The notes under the pieces are model-generated. The model was given only the letters and a program-made list of their open reading frames with translations, searched no databases and was not told the DNA's origin. A DNA stretch of 64,000 nt, taken from positions 4,487,931-4,551,930 of the forward strand of contig NW_017802602.1 of assembly GCF_001625305.1 (NCBI RefSeq). The letters are read 5' to 3'. A program made the position numbers and the translations under genes. The stretch is from Branchiostoma belcheri. Taxonomy: Eukaryota; Chordata; Leptocardii; Amphioxiformes; Branchiostomatidae. Positions 1 to 12,900 of the stretch are shown here, piece by piece (within the stretch, counting starts at the first letter, position 1; every line of letters starts with the position of its first letter).

Positions 1-185
1 TAAATCATGAGATATTAAAACCGAAAGTTCTGCTGCAGTACCAAGTAAAGCCACCAGGAGCTAGGCCCAAAATATAATCATTTCAAGATTTGGGGCCACC
101 CTTTCCACACACCAAATATCATTAACTTCCATTCATACCTTCTTGAGCATTACGTTATGTTGTGTACAAACAGACAAACAGACAA
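1..185 (+). repeat. Remnant of an interspersed repeat, related to 39985-40175
   Basis: Shares several blocks with 39985-40175: 'accgaaagttctgctgcagtac', 'ccaccaggag', 'accaaatatcat', and an ACAGACA-type tail. The tail of short tandem units suggests the 3' end of a non-LTR retroelement, but no protein piece is visible. Confidence 0.5.
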
Positions 186-767
186 ATGCCACTGAAAACT
201 TTCTTGACGAAGGTACTTAGTAGTAAACGAATCTATAAAGTAGTTTATCACAACATAGGGCGTAACCGAGCACAACACCACGAAGCCAAGTGGTTCAAGA
301 TGTCATAAAAAATACACGATTCCGAATCCCTAAAAAAAAGACAAAGTTTTACCTCAATACAAAGACACTAACTGGGGTGAGTCTGCGTTGTCCACCCTTT
401 GGAATACTGTCGATGTCCGTGACTCAGTTTCTGATGAAATTGCTGGGTGTACTCGGAGATAGACTGATTTTGCTGGTCAACGTTTCCAGCAAAGGACCTT
501 TTACAAACAGATACGTGCCGATTGTATAGCAGACAGGCCGTACGTCCTCGCCATATCTGTAAACAGCAGTAACATAATAACTTCCGTGTCTAGTTTCTAT
601 GCCTGAGGCCCCATAAGACAAGCGTTTGACGAAACGGCGAAACGTGCAACAGACCGGCACAAAAGAGCGGAATAACTAGTTCTACACCGTAGTACGTCAT
701 GTACTGAAAGGTAGCGCGGAACAACAAAACATGGGGATAGCTTAACTTTAGGGACATCGGGGACAAA
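186..767. other. 5' flank without a recognisable gene
   Basis: No exon, RNA gene or clear repeat is seen. It probably holds the promoter and 5' untranslated region of the giant gene. I find no convincing TATA box. Short frames on both strands here show no protein-like signal. Confidence 0.4.
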
Positions 768-920
768 ATGGAAGCCAGATTTCGCGTGCTGGCTTCTGTA
801 CTGTTGCTAGCAGTTGGCTGTTCTGGATTAGTTGACTTCAAGCCGGGGTATCAGTACCAGTACGAGTATGGCGCCTCTACAACGCTGAAGCAAGCCCTCA
901 CTGTGTCAACCTCCGCGAAA
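768..920 (+). CDS. Exon 1: signal peptide and start of the lipid-transfer module
   Basis: 51 codons ending in phase 0 at a GTATGT donor. The first residues MEARFRVLASVLLLAVGCSG are a typical secretory signal: a basic start, a hydrophobic core VLLLAV, and likely cleavage near residue 20-22. The following FKPGYQYQYEYGAST matches the aromatic-glycine start of vitellogenin and apolipoprotein B type proteins, where the first beta strand of the N-sheet begins just after the signal peptide. Two tiny upstream ATGs (about 699 and 731) open frames of only a few codons, so translation from 768 is favoured. I cannot see where the mRNA starts. Confidence 0.85.
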
Positions 921-3900
921 GTATGTCAATTTACAGTATACTAGTATATAGCAAAGATAGATAGAGTATTTAGCAATATGGTGTCTGCAGTCATACCATT
1001 GCTGTTATCGTGAGTCAATTGGTGCTTTCATGCAATTACCATTATTGTGAAAAATGTAGCGTGGTTGCTTTGTCGGCTATATCTTTGCTTTCTTGTAATG
1101 GGATCTTAAAGATTCTTTATATTGACCCTTTATTGACAGAACAAAAAGTACAGGAACTTTTGTATATGGTCTTCAACAACTGAAGATCTATCAAAGTTAA
1201 ATACATGTATGGATGACTTCATCCTACGTACAGAATATATATATGTTGCAAATTACGTACAGAATATATATCAGTGGTAATAATAAAGGTTTAACTATTC
1301 TCTAACATGTAGTCTCTAAGATTGAATCTTAAGTGCTAGAGGTGTACGTGGCTGTCCTCAAACACAGGACCTCCGCTTTACGTCCTATCATGAGAGAGCA
1401 TGTACCTTTTTCACAGGTATACAGGTGTTAAGAGCGAATGTCTGTAAGGATCAAACAATGGTGGCACCGGTCAAAAAATAGATTTGGCTCATTTTTTGCA
1501 CAGTGATAGTACTTAATACATAACCCCTCAGAATAGCTTTCTTTTTGCTCAGAACCCCTTGTTGCCATGGCAACGGGCCAAAGAAGTTTTCAGGGCATTT
1601 GTCCAGATTTTGGCATGTACAAAACATAGAAATTGGCTAACTTTAGGGCACTATAACTGATCAGTGCTTTAGCGTAACGACAAGAGCAAGATGTGCTGAT
1701 CAGAGCAATGCCTAAACTTGTATAAAATAGCAGTAAAGCCAATGTTCAGTAAAATCTGAGGTCTTGGGCACTCTGAATACAATGCACTGTTTTAAGGGTG
1801 TAAAAAAACTGAAATTTTGCCCAACTTTGAAGCACTGTAAGTCCCAGAAGGGGAGGATGTTTTGTTTGAAATTTGCACTGCATAATAAACCACTCCAGAG
1901 GTATCAGATGCATGCTTGCAAAGTTTGGGTTCTTGTTTCGTTGCTACGCACTTGTCCTTTAAAGTAGGTCAGTTTTCGTTATTTTGATGATATGTCATTT
2001 TGTGCCATCTTTGAACTAACATAAGCTCCAAACCAAACTAGTTCTTTACTTGAAATTTACATGAAGTATAAAACAACAAATTGTCTATAAAATGCATGCT
2101 TGCAAAGTTTGGGTTCTTGTTTTGCTGCTACGCGCTTGTCCCTGAAAGTGGGACAATTTTCATTAGTTTGATAGTACGTCATTTTGTGCTATCTCTGAAC
2201 CACCATAAGTTCCAAACCAACATTGGTTTGTACTTACAATTTACGTGAAATATAGAACAATATATTGTCAATGAAGTGCAAGTTTGAGGTCTTGTTTTGT
2301 TGCAGTGAAACTGGCCTTGAAACTGGGTATTTTTTTTCAATATGTCATTATGTACTATCAATTTAAAAGTATCATAAGTTGCAAACCAATATTGCCTGCA
2401 TTTGAAATACAAAATTTAATGCTATGTTGCCCCTTCCTTAGGGGCAACATAGCATGCCATCCAGTTCCTAGACTATAGTGAATCTCCCCTTGGCTCCGTG
2501 GTCAGGGCAAGAAACTTGAGAAGTCCTTATCTCTTTCATCTAGAGTTCACGTTAGCTTGATAAAGATGAGATATAAACCTATGTGACATGTCAAAGAGAG
2601 GTGACTTATACGAACTTGGGATTGCATTGCTAAAACTGATTTGTGAACACATTGATGTCGATGTATCTTCCATAAGTGATCGCCGTCGGAAAGCGGCCTT
2701 TGTAGCAAAACTGAAAGAGTACTTAAGTTCCTGTCCTTGCTCAAAATGAGTACAGTCAACATGTACAGGAATAGCGGAGTTGACTGAAATGCATGTTTTC
2801 CACATAGACATAGTTATACAAAGACATGGAGTGATAGACTACATATTAGAAAGATGCGCAGGGATTTATCATATTTATTCAAATATAGAAACAAGTCAAG
2901 TCTTCAAGAGTCAATAATGTGGGGACGCTAAATATGACTGTATAAGACTGTTATCATCAAATTAAGATAAAGTAGCATACGTTCAATAACAGCCACATTG
3001 CTACAACTATATCATGCAAACGTTGGTGCTAACTATTTCATAAACAACCCAAGGCATAGATCTGTCAAAATTAGAGATAGAAGAATTAAAACCTTTCCTT
3101 TTTCATATTAGACTCCCAAAGATAGCCAATATTTTGCATTAGTGGACAAGTGAAGAATATGGCCTACTTTCAGGGACAGGTACAGCCACTAGAACACAGG
3201 AATCTGACCTATGCAAACATGCATTTCAAAGACAATATATAGGTTTACATTCAGTGTAAATTTAAATAGCAAAACAATTTACTGTTGAGACTTATGAGAG
3301 TCAAAAGATAGGACAAGATGACATGAAAATATGCAAATTGCCCCTTTTTCAGGGACAAGTGCGTAGCAGCAAAACAAGAACCCAGACTTTGCAAGTTCGC
3401 ATTCCACAGAGTACATATTGTTTTATGTTGTAAATAAATTTCAAGTACAGAACTAGTTTGGTTTGGAACTTATGTCAGTTAAAAATAGCACAAAATGACA
3501 TATTATCAAAATAATGAAAACTGACCCACTTTAAAGGACAAGTGCGTAGCAACGAAACAAGAACCCAAACTTTGCAAGCATGCATTTCATAGACAATTTG
3601 TTGTTTTATATTCTATGTAACTTTCAAGTAAATAACTAGTTTGGTTTGGACCTTATGCTAGGTCAAAGATAGCTCAAAATGACATATCATCAAAATAATG
3701 AAAACTGACCCACTTTAAAGGACAAGTGCGTAGCAACGAAACAAGAACCCAAACTTTGCAAGCATGCATTTCATAGACAATTTGTTGTTTTATACTTCAT
3801 GTAAATTTCAAGTAAAGAACTAGTTTGGTTTGGAGCTTATGTTAGTTCAAAGAAAGCACAAAATNNNNNNNNNNNNNNNNNNNNNNNNNNNNNNNNNNNN

Positions 3901-6900
3901 NNNNNNNNNNNNNNNNNNNNNNNNNNNNNNNNNNNNNNNNNNNNNNNNNNNNNNNNNNNNNNNNNNNNNNNNNNNNNNNNNNNNNNNNNNNNNNNNNNNN
4001 NNNNNNNNNNNNNNNNNNNNNNNNNNNNNNNNNNNNNNNNNNNNNNNNNNNNNNNNNNNNNNNNNNNNNNNNNNNNNNNNNNNNNNNNNNNNNNNNNNNN
4101 NNNNNNNNNNNNNNNNNNNNNNNNNNNNNNNNNNNNNNNNNNNNNNNNNNNNNNNNNNNNNNNNNNNNNNNNNNNNNNNNNNNNNNNNNNNNNNNNNNNN
4201 NNNNNNNNNNNNNNNNNNNNNNNNNNNNNNNNNNNNNNNNNNNNNNNNNNNNNNNNNNNNNNNNNNNNNNNNNNNNNNNNNNNNNTTGGAACTTATGTCA
4301 GTTAAAAATAGCACAAAATGACATATTATCAAAATAATGAAAACTGACCCACTTTAAAGGACAAGTGCGTAGCAACGAAACAAGAACCCAAACTTTGCAA
4401 GCATGCATCTGATACCTCTGGAGTGGTTTATTATGCAGTGCAAATTTCAAACAAAACATCCTCCCCTTCTGGGACTTACAGTGCTTCAAAGTTGGGCAAA
4501 ATTTCAGTTTTTTTACACCCTTAAAACAGTGCATTGTATTCAGAGTGCCCAAGACCTCAGATTTTACTGAACATTGGCTTTACTGCTATTTTATACAAGT
4601 TTAGGCATTGCTCTGATCAGCACATCTTGCTCTTGTCGTTACGCTAAAGCACTGATCAGTTATAGTGCCCTAAAGTTAGCCAATTTCTATGTTTTGTACA
4701 TGCCAAAATGTGGACAAATGCCCTGAAAACTTCTTTGGCCCGTTGCCATGGCAACAAGGGGTTCTGAGCAAAAAGAAAGCTATTCTGAGGGGTTATGTAC
4801 CAAGTACTATCACTGTGCAAAAAATGAGCCAAATCTATTTTTTGACCGGTGCCACCATTGTTTGATCCTAAATGCACGACACTGGGACCTGCCAGGGATT
4901 TGAACCCAGAACCTTCGTATCATGGGTTCGTGTCACTCTTGCCTACCGAGGTCCCTGTATCTACGCGCTTTGTCGCAAACGGTTCTTGGCCAGCCTTACA
5001 CTTTTAAGACCTCAAAAAAATAGAAAAATTGTACAAGTAGGGAGTAAATTGTGTTGTAGAAGGCAGCTGGCCAGCCCAGTGTGGTACCACAGTATCACTT
5101 TATGGCCCTTTATTTTTAGACTGAATTACAAAATTTACATTCCCATGTTCGATTTTTGTTTTTCGAAATATACTTTCGCCCGAAGGTCATTCACAAAATT
5201 GACCTCCTGTGGTCTGAATGAGATCACCGGGTTTCAGGTCCCTCCCCTACGAGTTAGGGGATGAAATCAACCCCGTTTTTCTCGGTAAAGGAAGAGCCCG
5301 AGGCAAACTGCGAACATGGCGACCTCCCGAACAAGCGCGACCTATATGCGCGACCTATATGCGATGATGATGACGTTTTTAGCCTCTACCAGGCTTGGGG
5401 AGGCGGCTGGAAAGAGTAGAAATCGGCCAAATAGAAAGATAAGCATGCCAAGGGAGTTTGTCCGCTGAGAGAACATTTCGCCGGGTTATAGGCTAGGCCG
5501 TTTTGCCTCTGTTGACTTTAGGCTTGCATATGCATTTTAAGTACTCTGGAAGTAGAGGTTTGTGTTTTAGCTTATTTCTGACGTGTTTTTAGTCTCTTTT
5601 GTCGAGCTTTCTTATTTTTTTTTGCACTGGTATCTTTTTTACCCCGACCGAAAAAAATAAAATGAGCCTAAAAGAAAGCCCGACAAATAAAGCCTAAAAA
5701 CACGCCAAAATTGACCTCCTGTGGCCTGAATGAGATCACCGGGTTTCAGGTCCCTCCCCTACGAGCTAGGGGATAAAATCAACCCCGTTTTTCTCGGTAA
5801 AGGAAGAGCCCGAGGCAAACTGCGAACATGGCGACCTCCCGAACAAGAGGGTGAAAGGATAGCCGTTTTGCCTCTGTTGACTTCATATATGCATTTAATT
5901 ACTCTACTCCAAGTGGAGGTTTGGGTATTAGCTTATTTTTGACGTGTTTTAGGCTATTTTTTTCGGGCTTTCTTTTTTTTTGCACTGGTATCTTCTTTAT
6001 TTACACTGACCGAACAAAAAGATGTGCACTAGTAAAAGAAAGCCCGACAAAAAAGCCTGAAAACACGCCAAAAATAAGCTAAAACCCAAACCTCTGCTTG
6101 GAGAGTACCATTAAAGAGGCATTATGTAACATTTGTTCACAAAAAAATGAAAAGTCTTCATGTGATAACATATTTGTGTAATTATCTCACATATTCTTAC
6201 AGGTAGCGTACTCATTTTCGGGTACCACCACAAACTACCAGAATGTAAACAAACATGGATGACAGCTGACACTAGTAAAATTTTGGCACCACCACTTTCT
6301 GAATGATATTTGCAATGGAGCAGTTTTGTTTTATCAAGAAATCACCAGAAAATTGACTTTTTGTATCATCCTAATGTTAAAGACCACAGTACGTACTAAA
6401 TTTTATGGATGGCATCCGCAGCAAACTCCAATTTAGGGAAAAACAAACAAAGGCGAGCAAAAAAACAAGATTCTTTTATTTTTAAATTTTGAGATAATAA
6501 GCCTTATTAACATTGAACAAGAATTGAGGTGAAAAAACAGCATATCACTGAAATTCTAGCAAAACGGCTAGCCGTTCCATCATGGGCAGCTACTATAGAC
6601 AGATAGGCCGGCATTCAACATATTTGCCCATTTTCGGCTTGTTGAGCACTTTCGGGCAAAACAATTTCTTGATTTTCCCCCCAAATCAGGCGAAAATTGA
6701 TGCGTATTTGATGTCATCCATAAAAATTACTTGTTTTGGCCTAATCGCGGCAACTTTATATTTCCAAGATGGCGGCCCTGAAAAGTAAGTTACGAAAGAA
6801 GAGTTGTGAGTTTCCATACGCTTTCTGTCTGCATAGACAACGTAGGTCTGATAGCTGCATTTCGTATATTAATATTGTGATGACTTCTCTAACTCTCTCG

Positions 6901-9900
6901 ATAATTTTGAAGTGAGGAGTGCGAGAAAGACGCGTTCAGAGTACGGCCGCAAAATTTATAACGGTGCGGATTTCACCCCCCTCCCATCCCACCATTGATT
7001 TTATCCTATCTTTATCTTTAGAAAGACACTAGAAAACTAGATGAATCTTCCGTTTCCATGTTCCAAATGTTTCATAACTTCTTAGCTCAAAACGTGTTGC
7101 GAGGACTAAACAGATCATGATAGAACTTTGCAAGTACGTACTAAGTACTAGTAAGTGGACAGGTCTCTTGAAATTTCAATTTGTCAACAAGAGAAGTTGG
7201 GTCTGCCTATTTACCGGAAAACACCGGAAAGCACCGGATTAACACATATAGGAGGCATAAATCTACCGGAATACACCCTGCATTGATGAGGTAATACCCC
7301 AAGTCGCTGTATTTTGGCATAAGAAAACTCATATGTAGACCAGGGAACAAGAAACTACTTAGTCTTAATGAATCGGCGGAGGCAAACCTGCCATACGCTA
7401 CGTAAACAAACATGACCGCGTTAATTTTGTAGAGACTTCTTGTTCCCTGGCATGGGCCACGTTATGTTATGGACAAAATACAACAAATTGCAATGTTAAA
7501 GTATAAAATAAATTTTAATCTAAGTACATTTCACTGCTCTTCTGTCATCGCGCTAAACAAACATATTGCGTTACGATATGTATACAAACATGGCGACTGG
7601 GGGTTTCCGGAAAAGGCTGTGCTGTGCATGTGCATGTGCTGTGCCCCTCTTCAGGGCCCCAAGCCATCACATGTTAAAGCTGCATTATGAAACTTTTTAC
7701 GCAAAAATGTTAAAATATTCTAATTATGCTAAATTTCGGTGTTATCAACAGTTACTATCACTTTTTAACACATTTGTGTCATTATTTCACATTTCTGACG
7801 TATATTTTGTGCGTTCAAACAGTTCTTGTTCAGTTCCCGGTGCCACCGGTTTGCTCAGGACAACAACAACAACAACAACAGGCAGTGGTTGGCCCCCCTA
7901 GTGTGGCTAATTGGTCGGGCATGACAGGATAGATAGACAGGAGCACATGTCACAAGATTGACTTCTTAATTGGAAACACTCATATCTTTGACATGAAGCG
8001 GAATATGATTATCAACTTAGTGTATCTTATTGGGTATCAATAAACTGTGCCATTATCCCTTCAAAAGAGATAAAAAATCTGGTAAATGATGAGGTCTTTC
8101 AGAAATTTGTACAAAGCTGTCAACTGACGCCCCACTGGGAGGTACATGTACCATATGTGGACAATACCATATGTTAGTCTCCACCAGACTCCTTTGCAGG
8201 CTGAATAAATAGTAGAAATTGGCTAAGGGGAACAACATTGGCCAGAGGAGTTGGCCGGCCATAGAGGGTCCAGCTTACCTGCAGGAGACTAACCATACAT
8301 GTCTGTGCGGTGTGGCCAGAGGTTTGAATAGAAGATCATTCAGAGTTTTGTAAGCTCATAAGGAGCAAGGATGTTGTATTTTTGTTGCTGCGTATTATTC
8401 TGGAACACTAAAGGGTTAAGTCAACGTCCTATGTAAAGAAAAGAATGGAAAATATACTTTTTGTATTGTCAAAAAGTCACATAATGCCCCTTTAACATGT
8501 GATGGCTTGGGGCCCTGAAGAGGGGCACAGCACATGCACATGCACAGCACAGCCTTTTCCGGAAACCCGGCGACTGGCCGGGTTGCCGATTGCCGATTCA
8601 TTATTCAGTGATTCCTTGTTCCCTGGGCTACATATAAGTTATGCCAAAATACAGCAATTTGGGGTATTATCTGACATCAATGCAGGGTTTATTCCGGTAG
8701 ATTTAAGCCTCTTATATATGTTTTCTGGTGCTTTCTGGTGTTTTCCGGTAAATAGGCAGACTGAGAGAAGTTGGCGACAAGATAACGTCATTGTTCCATC
8801 GGCGGAGCACTGTAGTGTGAAATCTATCGTCACACTGTAAAAGTTGCGTTATTAAATAAACAGTATTCTACGTTTCCCACAGTACCTTCTAGGAGTAAAT
8901 TAAGATCCAATCTATATTAAACCGTTACCAGGGAGGATTGTAAACCTCCTTGCTATATATTAACTTAACGGTAACGGGGGGGGGGGTGTCCTAATTCCGA
9001 CCCATCCCTAATACCGTACTAGTTTGAAAAATCCTTGTTGCAGCGTTTATGATGCATGGGAGCACGTGCCTCAAAATAACCACAAGAATGGACAAAGATT
9101 TTGTGTTGATATCGGTAATCTCACAAAGTTTGTTTTAGTTCCTACACTCCGACAAAAGACGAGTGAAAAATCTGTGTGAATTTGACGCTTGTTCGGGGGT
9201 TGACAAGCGTGTCAAAAATGCAGGTTTTGCTTTTCAAACAGCCACTTTGGAGCAAGTCGCGTAATCGTAAAAAGATTACTTGTTTGGGACAGAAAAACAG
9301 TTGTAGATTGTTTCAGTCATAATTTGTGTATTATAATTTCTAAACTCTCTTCTCAGATCGACCTGTGTTAAACACTGGGTCGGAATTAGGGTACCCCTGT
9401 TGCGATAGAATGTTCCACCGGCAAAATGACCAAAAACCTGCCGTGCGTTTCGCGAACCATTACGCTTGGGTGCAAGGCGCTACACTGAAGTGAAATACAC
9501 AGCTGTGTAGCTTAAATCATTGTGATCGTTACCTGTCAATATTGTAGCTCGTGTTGCGACGGTTTTTGGTCAGATAAACTATTACCAAAAGTATGTGCGT
9601 TTGCATGGAATATAGGTCGGAATTAGGACCCCTCCCGTTAGCGTCCTGTACATGTGCTCACTTGACTTTGAGTGGTGCAGCATTTGTTTATACAAGTGAC
9701 TAGAGTTGGGGTTACTTTATATGCTCGTAAAAGAACCCAACACACTTATGAAGAAGGGGTGTCGAAAAAACTGCGCTCTCTACCTATGTGAGCTGTACCA
9801 AAGCTCAGCATTGCACTAGTTTAGTAGTTACTGTTACAGTGGGGGTTTATAGGCGCTACCAACTGACCCGGTCGAGGGGTCTAGACCTTTTAGCTGAGTG

Positions 9901-12900
9901 GTTAGAGCGTCGGAGTCTGAACTGGTGCTTGGGATCGGATGTCATGGGTTCGAACCCCGGCCCGGGACCAGGGCTTTTATCTGTTTCTACTCGATCCTCC
10001 TGTTTCTTACAGTTATTTGAAAAAGCACCATGCTTCAGCTCAGTTGAGAATGATCATTTACTACAATGTCTACATCATACGTTAGTTATGTAACGGGGGG
10101 TGCCCTAATTCTGACCTATGTTCCATGCAAAGCACTAAGTGATAAGTGTTTTATTCCAACAGATCAACATCAATGTTATTGGAGGGGACAAATGGAATCG
10201 TCTTTGCAAATTTGAAGTAAAGAACTTCCGTCATTTCATTGACAACAACCCTGGAGGCAAGTGGAAAACTTCTGATTTGATATACAGTAATTTAGAATAA
10301 AATTTATAACTAAAAGGGCGGTTTTACAATTTTGCTATTTAAGTTCTCTGTAAAATCAGGGCTCGAAATTAAAGGTGGTCCAATGGCCACTGACCACCAA
10401 AATTTAGGCTGGGACAACTAAAAAGACACTTTGGGACATTTTTGGGACAATAGAAAAATAATCAACATCAGAATGTTTGCCCTTTTTCTTGTTTATCAGG
10501 CACATATCCCAGCATTTGGATTCCCTCCAAATTTCCTGTCTATTCTGCAATTATAGTGCACCTGGGAGTGAATTTAAGCAAACTAAAGTTGACTTCAAGT
10601 TGAAGTCATACAATACTCCCAAAAAAGAGGTTGAGACAGTTCATCCTCACTTCGGGACAATCAAAATTTATTTTTGGGACAGTGCTGGGACAATAGGGAA
10701 AAAAGTTAATTTTGAGGCCTGAAAATGCATCTATAATCTGTTTATTTTTTTTCTACAGCAAGCCAGAAGCAAGATAATGTGGATCTTTCAAACTGGTGTG
10801 TGATTTTTCAGTTTTAGAATGTTTGCTATGTTGAACTTAGAAAGTATTGAGAATAACTAAAAGTATGAAACATACCAGTATTGGTTCTACACAGTTTCAT
10901 CGAGTGAATACATGTATTTATATCCACTGAAAATTGTTTTCCCTGACTTCTGTTTCCCCAAGGAGGTTAAGAGAGAGGTAATTTCTTATTCTTAAATCTT
11001 TACCGAGAGCTACATGTATGGGACTGATTATTGATACGGCCTTACTTTCTTCAAGTTGTCTAATTTTCCAGGCTGAAATGATTTAACTAAGCGTATTTAA
11101 TTTTGAGAGAAGAGATCTAGACTTGTAGATATAGACAATTGGCACAGTTTTGTTCCTCCTACCCTTATACATGAACCTCAGTTATCTAATCTAACGGAGT
11201 GCATTTGGCCCATGTAGGGTACCGGTGTGAATATCATGCAATATAGTTCACTGTCATTGTCACATTCACTATAAATTGTTTTTCTCTTATGATAACAATC
11301 CTATAGGTTCAGCTTCAACGTGTCCAACAATGGAGAAATCCTTGAGGTGCAGTACCCAGAGAATGAGAAGTCGTCTGCTGTCTTACAGAAGAAAGCGCTT
11401 CTTGGCACATTTTCCTCACGGCTGCATGCTTCGCTGCAGGTGAGCTTTCTTGTAAGTTGTAATGATTTTTTGAAGCTCTGTTATCAGGGCTCGAAATTAA
11501 CATTGTCCCAGTGTCAAATGACACTAAATTTTCAGCTCGGGACAACTCAAATTACGTTTCGGGACAATTTCAGGGCAATTGGAAAATTCGTCATTTAGGA
11601 ACGCGATCCATCCATCCTGCTGCGGGCCACCAGCAGACCATAATATTAATACTCTGACAAACATTTAAATTTGACCAATCAGGGATTCCAAACGTCGGGA
11701 GGGGGGCCCCTTGAAGATGGTGCCGCTCCCATGATACTACAATGTATTTCCTTCATGTCTGGGAAAAATGATGGACATATGCTAATAAAGTGGACTTCAA
11801 GTTGTACAAATTCAGTTGTTATTTTCTTATTGTCGTCATAAACGTATTTCCTATTTCGTATTAAAATCTATGTTTGGGACAATTCTAGGACAATAGTAAA
11901 AAAATTCATTTCGAGGCCTGGTTATGGTCTCTATTTTTTTCTCTTATGTTTCAAAAGCAATATCATAATAATTATTGAATTTCATAAATCAAGGAGGTTC
12001 TATTTTGAACCAAACCTCCTTTGTCACATTGAATCCAGAGTGATCATCAATAACTTAGCCTGGTTACCAAACCTATTATAGCTCCTGAGTCCTGTAACAT
12101 CCTCTCCGCAAATAGGTTTGGTAACCAGGCTACAATTGACTGTTGTCTCATGGGGGCCCGCAAGCCCTTTTCCGTAGAACGTAATCCGCCGTTTTAATTC
12201 TACGTAGAGCGTAGACGGACTGCTCTTCGCATTTTGCGTAGAGCGTATTCGCCGTTTTAATTCTACGTACTGCGTTGTAGCCACTTGGAATTTATCGTAA
12301 AGCGTATGTGTAATAGAGGGTTTCCGAATTCAGCGTAGAGCGTTGTCGGAACCCCCCCTTGCAGGCCCTCTCTCATATCTTCCAACTGTTTTTTCCTCAT
12401 AATCTTTAGGATCTGAAACATGGAGGAAAACACCAGTGGCGCTACCTGGTCAATGAGACAGGACATGAAGGTATTTTATATTATGTTTGGAATATACAAC
12501 TGTATACACGTATAGAGGTCGAATGTCACATGTGTATCGGTGCAGGGATAATTTGTTTACATAGACGTGGCAGTTTTGCGTTTGTGTGCAGTTTACTAAG
12601 ATGAAAGCAACTTACCAGACTGGAAATAATTAGCTTTCATGGTTGATTTGTTGCATATGAAAGACATTGCCTGACAAAAACTTACCTTCTCTAGATGTTA
12701 TCAGTATAAGGCCACACAAATTTAATTTCTTGGTTAACGGATTTTTCTAGAAAAATAATGGAGCGGGCGGGCGAAAAAAATAAAAATAAAAACAGGCCTA
12801 GGCATCCTATTATGGCCCAAAATGGTACGATAGGAGCCATGAAGTCAACACACCAGGCTGGTTCAAAATTTAAACAATGAAGTTTGAACTTTTAATGATA

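Noticed and set aside
424-841. Minus-strand open frames across the gene start
   Set aside because: They overlap the signal-peptide exon in antisense, show no domain-like pattern and have no supporting splice structure.
9891-9960. Possible tRNA gene (A and B boxes)
   Set aside because: The boxes are embedded in a repeated element found three times here, and the arms do not fold as a cloverleaf; it is a SINE head.
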